64,000 nt of DNA from Opisthocomus hoazin (lineage: Eukaryota; Chordata; Aves; Opisthocomiformes; Opisthocomidae), in NCBI RefSeq assembly GCF_030867145.1, contig NC_134441.1:9284992-9348991 (forward strand). Reading direction: 5' to 3'. The stretch's first letter is position 1. Every line of letters starts with the position of its first letter. This document shows, piece after piece, positions 57,602-64,000 of the stretch. The notes beneath the pieces were generated by a model, which searched no databases, was not told the DNA's origin, and was given only the letters and a program-made list of their open reading frames with translations. Position numbers and translations under genes: made by a program.

Positions 57602-60193
57602 GTCACGAAAAGACTCAAACAAAATACCCAGCCCAAAACAGAAAAAAACCCCAAGATCAAAAGAAACAAAGCCCTAACTCTTCTCCCAGGAGCTCAGAGC
57701 TTCAGGTTCCACCAAAAGCAAGTTCCACACTCATAAGGTCACTCCTCTTTCTCTTCTCAAGGTGATGTCTAATGGGATTGTGATAAGGTTAGTACATTCA
57801 TGCTGGCACAGAACTGCCCTACATAAGCAATTCCCTGCCCCAGTAACCAGCTTGCGATGTGTATAGAGCTGCCCCTGTGCAGAAGGGCCCCCTCAACTAA
57901 ACCCATTTGAGAACAGACTTCCAAGAGAGACCACTGTTGTTTGAGCTGCGGAGGCGCCAGGCAAAAAGAGTTTCAAGGAGTGGAAATCGGGCCCTGAGCA
58001 GTGATCAGAGCTAAATATTGCTCCTGCTTATGAAAGAGAGAGTGCCAAAGACAGGCCCTCCATAGCCACAGACGCAGCAAATAAAGGCTGCAGATTTTAT
58101 CATGGCCCCTACAAGACAGAAGTCTGGGACAGGGTCCCCATTTCCCATTACCTTCCTTCCAGCGCTATTTTGATGCATTACTACTCAGCAGAAGCATGTG
58201 CCATGTGTGTGGTTGTTTTTACCCAGAGGCAATTAATACTTGAACAGAATGAAGTCCAACTTAATGAGACTTTTGGGAGGGATGCAGGTGGAAAAACATT
58301 GGGTTTTTACTGTTTCCCAGACTATAACTGAAGCATTTCATATGTAACTATCTGAGCTCAAGGCCATGTTTTAAACCACCACAGGAAGTTCAAATGAAGG
58401 AAGCAGAGAAATTTTCATGCTCAGCCCCATATACCTACTGAGTACACACCTTGCAAGCAGCAGGAGGTGTCAGCTGTGTCTCAGTGGGTAAGACACACGT
58501 ACAGCTTCACTACTTGTGGTGCTTGGCTCAGAGAAAGGCAGTTTCTGCAAGGGTGGAGCAGCTGATTCTAAGCAGCTTCTTCTGTCCTCCAAGAAATCCA
58601 CTCAGAGCAGTAATCCAGCTCCTGAGTGACTGTGCATGACCTGACAGCAATGCACACTGACCAGCACAACAAATGCTGTAATATTAACAGGGTCAAAAGA
58701 TGCAATTGGTTGCAGAGAGTAGCTCTGCAACTCATTCCCAGCCTTTCAGTCCTGCTATCCTTGTTCTTCCTGAAGGCTTAATCCAAGCCTTCTGAACTGA
58801 ACAGTTAATGCCCAGAGGTATGAAGTACAACTGTGCATTCCTACTCCCTCCCAGAGTCCAGTCCTCTACAGGCATCTAAGAGCTTGGAAGTCTGTGCCTT
58901 TGTTCATCACCTTGCTGAGCAAGCAAAGGAGACAAACACTTTCTTGGATGCATATCCATCCATGTTCTGATGACCACATGAAGCTTTTCGTTACTATTAG
59001 CTCTTCCAGATACCATTGATTCATTTATTTCTTGGACACCCTTAGCATGCCTAGGCAACCTGATACAAACATTACAGCAAGAACAACAGCCCACGCCACT
59101 GCATTTTGCTCACAGTATAACAGCACCTTTCTCCAGTTACTGCAATGCTCTGAAGAACAGTTTGGCAGATTGCAGAAAATGCACTTAAAATCTTGAAACC
59201 CATGAGTTCCATTTAAGGGTAATTAATGAATGATTCAGAAGAGATGTGCACATTTCTATTGTATGCTCACAGCCCTGCTCTCATTGATCAGCATTTAGGA
59301 TGATTTCATCGCACAGTAGCTTTTCCTAAGGTCTAATTCAATTACATAAGATTCCTCTGGATGAGAGAAACAGAGCCCCAGAGTCCCAGAAATACTCACT
59401 CATACACTACTTTTTGGAAAGTGAGCAATTCTGCAGAATAGGAGTGAGGACAGAGCTCCACTGACCCAGCAGAGCTAATGGGAGTCTCACTATCGTTCTA
59501 AAATCGAAGGAGATCAACTATTTTATTTCTCCCAGTGGACCTTTGTCACTCAATGTCTGCAGTATCAGCACTGTTCCCCGGCCTCAGCAGTTAAAATTAG
59601 GGAACAAAGCCTCTCTGGAACCTGCCCCTCAAAGCTGTCAGCTACCGTGCAGGAGATGTGGGGGTGTTTACTGCTGGAAGTGAACTTTCCTTGCCACCTG
59701 CTAAACACCAGTGCAACTGCTCCTCTTCACAGCCTACACGAAACCTTCTCTGGAGAATGGGATCTGAACAAATCACAGTCTCTCCAGCTCAGCTCTTAAA
59801 CTTGCCCACCACAAACCCGGAACTTGAACTGTCCCAGGAGGACAAATCTTCTAGCAGTCACCATCACTAAGCACAGGTACAGACAAAACCGTCCTATCGC
59901 TGGACACATCAGCCATGCTCTCTGCAGCACAGCAGCTGCGAACCAACTCTAATGTATTTGCAACAGCTTCACAATGGCTCGTTTACCTACTTCTTCGGAT
60001 AACATAAGACACTACACCGGGAAGGCTGTGTATCTCTGTGGGTACCTCTGTGCAGCAGCATTTAGGTACCCACAACAGTGCTAACTCCCACACACACCAC
60101 AGAGGGCTTTTCTAAAATATTTCCCACAAACCTACCCTACGAGCCTCACTCAGACAACTCTTGCTTAGAAGTCACAGAGGTCTTTTGCAACCT

Positions 60194-60263
60194 TTATGAT
60201 TCCATGATCTTTAAAGGTTCCTTCCAAGATAAACCATTCTGATCCCATGACCCTATGATTTTA
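60194..60263 (+). mobile_element. Degenerate CR1 3' terminus
   Basis: GATCTTTAAAGGTTCCTTCC and AAACCATTCTGATCC-ATGATT follow the CR1 3' end order, with several mismatches. Short and old. Confidence 0.7.
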
Positions 60264-60976
60264 GAGACAGGGAACTAAAGCACAGGTGGAAGTGAAAGGA
60301 AGCTAAAATGGGACCAGAGCATAGTGGTTCCTGGATCAGCTCACCCTGACCTAAACTCTGGAAAACTTGTGCATGGTCAGCAGTGGACGACAGTTCTTCC
60401 TCTCCGTCCAGCATCCAATTCTGCATTGCAGAGCAGGACCAGGCAGAGTTTAGGCAATAGGCACTGGCAAGTCCCCACCCAGGCAACAGTGGAGAACCCC
60501 CAAGTTCTCCTACGAATCCATGCTACAGAACAAATCAGGTTTTGTTCACCCACAGGTCTCCTGCAGCCTGGCAGCAAAATCAGCTCAGAGTTACTTCAGG
60601 GTAAATGCACAAAGAGAAAGTTGAATTCATTATAATGACTTTCACGGTCTTTGCTCCATTCCTGTCAACATCTTTTCGCCTGCCTTCCTACTTCTCTGAC
60701 GTGCACCCCAGCTCCTCTGTCTTGCACCTGCAGGCACAGGCCAGAACATGCAGCAATACAGCGCTCCTGAGAGTGGACTCCTGCACACACAGACCAGACA
60801 TACCCCAGATCCTCAGTTAGACTTTCTGCAGGAAATTGCTGTTGAGAAAGTCCAATTATGCCCAAAGACAAGCCTGTTTTATAGGTCACAGCTAGTGCTA
60901 TGGAAGCCCTCTGGCAACAGGAACTTCACCTGATTCTCAGAGATGGGCAACAGAAGTACACTGTTTTTGCATTTAC

Positions 60977-61070
60977 CATAGAATCATAGAATAGTTTGGG
61001 TTGGAAGGGACCTTAAAGATCACCTAGTTCCAACCACGCTCCCATGGGCAGGGATACCTTCCACTTCAAG
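60977..61070 (-). mobile_element. CR1 LINE 3' terminus
   Basis: CATAGAATCATAGAATAGTT then GGAAGGGACCTTAAAGATCA and TTCCAACC: a textbook avian CR1 3' end in reverse orientation, about 94 bp. Confidence 0.93.
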
Positions 61071-63489
61071 AGGAGAGTTTCAGAGATATTACATAGAAAA
61101 CAGATACACGTGTTGGAATGCCCCATCTGTAGAAGCACTGGGTCCCCAGCCCCATCAGGGAGTCTAGCCTAGCCTTGGGGAAGCAGAGACGTTAATACTG
61201 TGCTCACGAAGGCAATGAAAACAAAAAGCACCTTTTGTTGCAGATGAGTTTGTAAGTAATTCAGGCGATTGCACAGAAACTTGACAGTCTGCCACACTCA
61301 TCACAACCATGTACAGCGTATTACTACCACATCATCATCTCCTTTAGTCTGCACTGGCCAACAGCATTGAGGCCACAAGACTGACAATTGCTTGTGTATG
61401 CTGTGGCAGCATACGGCGCTGGCAGGGTGCTCAAAATTACCTGCTTTCCTTCATCAAACCACCCAGCTGCTCCCAAGTGCCCACTACCACCCTCCCAAAG
61501 GACATTTGCTATGTGTATGTTGGAATAAGCCATACATGTGCCTGTCCCCTCAGCAGACATTGGCTGGAGATGCCAGGATCACCCAAAAGAGAAATGCTCA
61601 CAAAACAGCACTGAAATCCCAGGCGCAATTTCACAGCATGCAATAAGGAGTATGGAGCATTTTGCCAAGGGAACACAGCTTGACAGATTAATAGGGAGGG
61701 CCAGCAGCAGACCCCTTGATCATGCTGCTGTAGCGTGCTGCCCAGCCAGACCTGTGTCCTATTTTCACAGTGTTTAAAGCTCAGCTTTATGTTCACTCCT
61801 GGAAATCCGCTGTATCCAGCACACACAGAGCTGCAGGGCGCAGAAGAGGCACCTGAGGCAGACGGATGTCTCACCATAACAGCGCATAACAGTGTTAGGC
61901 ACCTACAGAGTCAACACTTCAAGCAGGGCTTGCTGTCTCAGCTCCCTTGAGAGCCAGCGGAGAGAAACAAGCATTTCTAAGGGTATAATTCAGCTGACCT
62001 ACTTCCACGTGCGGTGCAGCATGGGAAGGACTCCCTCCTTCTCTCCCAGACTAGAGGGAGCTGAGGTGAGCGGTTCAGATGCAGAGGTCTGCATCATAGC
62101 ACCCCTAAACTGGGGCAGACTGTCCCTTTACACAGCAAGAGATCTACACGTCACTGGCAGCACCAGGCATGCTCGTGTCCATGATGACACTGGACGCCAG
62201 TGTATGGGGAGCAGCCCTGCGCTGCCCCAACACCTCCAGCAACACAATCCCATCCCAGAAACATCCAAATCCTCTCAGCTGCTGCTGCCATGGCAACGTC
62301 AGAGCGAGGATCTGCCAGCCTTTGATGTGCTGATCTGTTTAAAGCATGCAAAATGCCATTCAGAAGCTGGGGAGCGGTATGGAGGAGTACCTGACTGCCC
62401 CGAAGATGGACGGCTCTCCAAGGAGCAGGAGCAGCACACTGGCAAGCACCGCTGCCATCTCCTGCCACAGCAAGTCATTACCAGCATGCTGTTGTTTCTG
62501 TGCTCGGGCTCACCCACTTAGTGGAGTTTAATACTTAACATCAGGCAAGATGCTATTTCACGGGGCAATTTTGGTTATTAATAAAAAAATCCCCCTTCCC
62601 TTCCTCAATGGTTCAAAAATAAGATGCTGTTACTCCAGGTTATCAGTGCTGGCAGCAAGTGCTGGGAGCTGAGCACCACAAGAGTGCCAGCCACAGGGCA
62701 GCTAATGGGGAATCAGGAAGGGCAGTTACAGGCCACAGAAAAGCCAGCAGAGTCAAGTAACATGCAGCGTAATGCTGTCCCCATCTCCCACTGCATCACA
62801 GGTGGAGGAGGCGGAAGTCATTCAATTGACAATCAGACTGTGCAAACCGCAGCAAGAGCAGGCTGTTTGATCCCCCCTCCAGCAGCTCACAGAGATCCCC
62901 TGCATTGCAAGGACACCTCCAAGCTCAGAAGGATGGCACATTTGCTTATCTTTAAAGATGAATCCTCTGGTAGCATTTAGCATTAGGATTCCCTGAGGCT
63001 TTGCAAAAAAACAGTGCTGTCAGTGCCAGGAAATGCTGGACACCAATCCCTGCATACCACGTGCCCTTACTGAGCTACCAGATTAGGGCAGTCCAGTAGA
63101 ATCCAAGAAGCTCTGAAACATGAGGGCACAGAGGAAGATTTGAAACATTTGAGGGGGTTTTATGCTAGACATCTGACAGAATTTGCTTTACAATATGAAA
63201 CACAGAAACCTGAAGAAGTCTCCTACAGAGAGAACATCTATATTCTGCACTCTGCCATTTCCACCACTTTCATTTCAAGACTCAGCCTACTCCACAATTG
63301 CAAAGTTTCCCCCATATTCATTCGCCCTCTCGCTCAACTAGTGTTCCCATACCCAGAGTAAGAGGAGGCAGCCTTAGCAGACCACAGAAATGCTACACAG
63401 AACTCAAGGAACGGGAGAAACAAGGGACTTGAGGGAAGCAGAATGCACTTACCTAAGAAAGCTTTTGGCTGAACAGAGAAGCCAATCCA

Positions 63490-63525
63490 CACATGTGCGC
63501 ATGCACACATACACATGTACACGCT
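63490..63525. repeat. Alternating purine-pyrimidine CA/TG stretch
   Basis: CACACATGTGCGCATGCACA and following ACATACACATGTACACG; an imperfect CA/TG run of Z-DNA-prone type. Confidence 0.6.
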
Positions 63526-64000
63526 TCCTTGGGAAAAGCATCACAGGATCTTTGACAGCAACTACAGAGGATGCTGGATACCAAGCTTACAAAGGCAGTT
63601 AAATCTAAAAACCTTTAGATTTACTCCTTTTAACTTCTTGGAGTGTAGGGGGAGTCTAAGTACGTGCTTTACAATGAATACTCTGGTTGTGCATGCCTGT
63701 GAATGGAATTAGACAGTAAAGAAAATCCTGTTAATTATTTCCTCTTTTGGCTTCCCTAAGATCTTTTCAAAAGAAAAGAGGACCCATTTTCACCTGCTAG
63801 CAGCTAGCAGCTGAGAAACAAGTTTTAGCCAGGATGCCCACTATGGCAAAGACGTGACAGCACACTGGTTTCATTACAGCTGCTTTGCTGCATTACCTGC
63901 TGACTGTGCTTCGGAATGTGGGCCTGCTGGAAGCCTCCAGCATTGCAGTCTGTTCTGCTACCGCTTTCCAACCCTTAATGCCTCTTCAGAGGCACGACAT

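Larger units (their letters stand above)
42971..64000. other. ANK1 5' flank or upstream intron; no gene recognised
   Basis: 21 kb of lower-GC DNA. All frames are short and protein-like similarity is absent. If a more distal ANK1 promoter exists, this is its first intron. Distinct items inside it are listed separately. Confidence 0.55.

Noticed and set aside
57487-57765. Frame running through the A22 tract as a retroposed gene
   Set aside because: Lys-rich peptide is just the A tract; no parent gene or target-site duplication recognised.

Overview
This window is vertebrate nuclear DNA, almost certainly from a bird. The coding exons are interrupted by GT-AG introns. The interspersed repeats are CR1 LINE 3' ends, including an intact-looking terminus at 60977 and a roughly 350-bp copy at 12395-12743. 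Introns are short, and the left half is GC-rich, as on avian microchromosomes. Three genes are recognised, in the same order as human 8p11.21: the 3' end of GPAT4 (AGPAT6, + strand), all of NKX6-3 (- strand) and nearly all of ANK1 (- strand).

Layout. 1-2270: the last five coding exons of GPAT4 and its 3' UTR. 2270-6580: an intergenic block with no gene; several AT-rich, homeobox-motif-rich islands at about 4296-4640, 5060-5300, 5870-5940 and 6235-6330 look like conserved regulatory DNA. 6575-9100: NKX6-3, three exons encoding 260 aa, with a CpG-island promoter carrying four CCAAT boxes spaced about 30 bp apart. 9240-9430: a GC-rich minisatellite between NKX6-3 and ANK1. 9695-42860: ANK1, for which I place 41 main-path coding exons (about 1,893 aa before the first exon) plus a candidate 13-aa first exon, an internal muscle promoter/first exon (small ankyrin-1, sAnk1) and an alternative C-terminal cassette exon. 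All exon phases are mutually consistent. 42860-64000: ANK1 5' flank or upstream intron; no coding sequence recognised, but GATA and NF-E2/MARE-like motifs, a tandem duplication, homopolymers and CR1 fragments.

Function. GPAT4 is an ER glycerol-3-phosphate acyltransferase. NKX6-3 is a gut/pancreas/neural homeodomain factor. ANK1 encodes ankyrin-R, the spectrin-to-membrane adaptor: 24 ankyrin repeats, tandem ZU5 domains with the spectrin-binding DAR motif, UPA and a death domain. The same locus yields sAnk1, the sarcoplasmic-reticulum anchor that binds obscurin through two basic patches, both visible here. ANK1 and NKX6-3 are tandem on the minus strand, with only about 0.7 kb between the ANK1 poly(A) signal and the likely NKX6-3 promoter.

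I see no bacterial, phage or CRISPR-like system and no clearly undescribed system. The more notable observations concern splicing (a stop-free 81-nt GPAT4 intron, a weak donor with a strong frame-shifting decoy in the ANK1 ZU5-UPA region, an alternative C-terminal cassette) and candidate erythroid or homeobox regulatory DNA. Comparisons with human proteins are from memory; no alignment was run.
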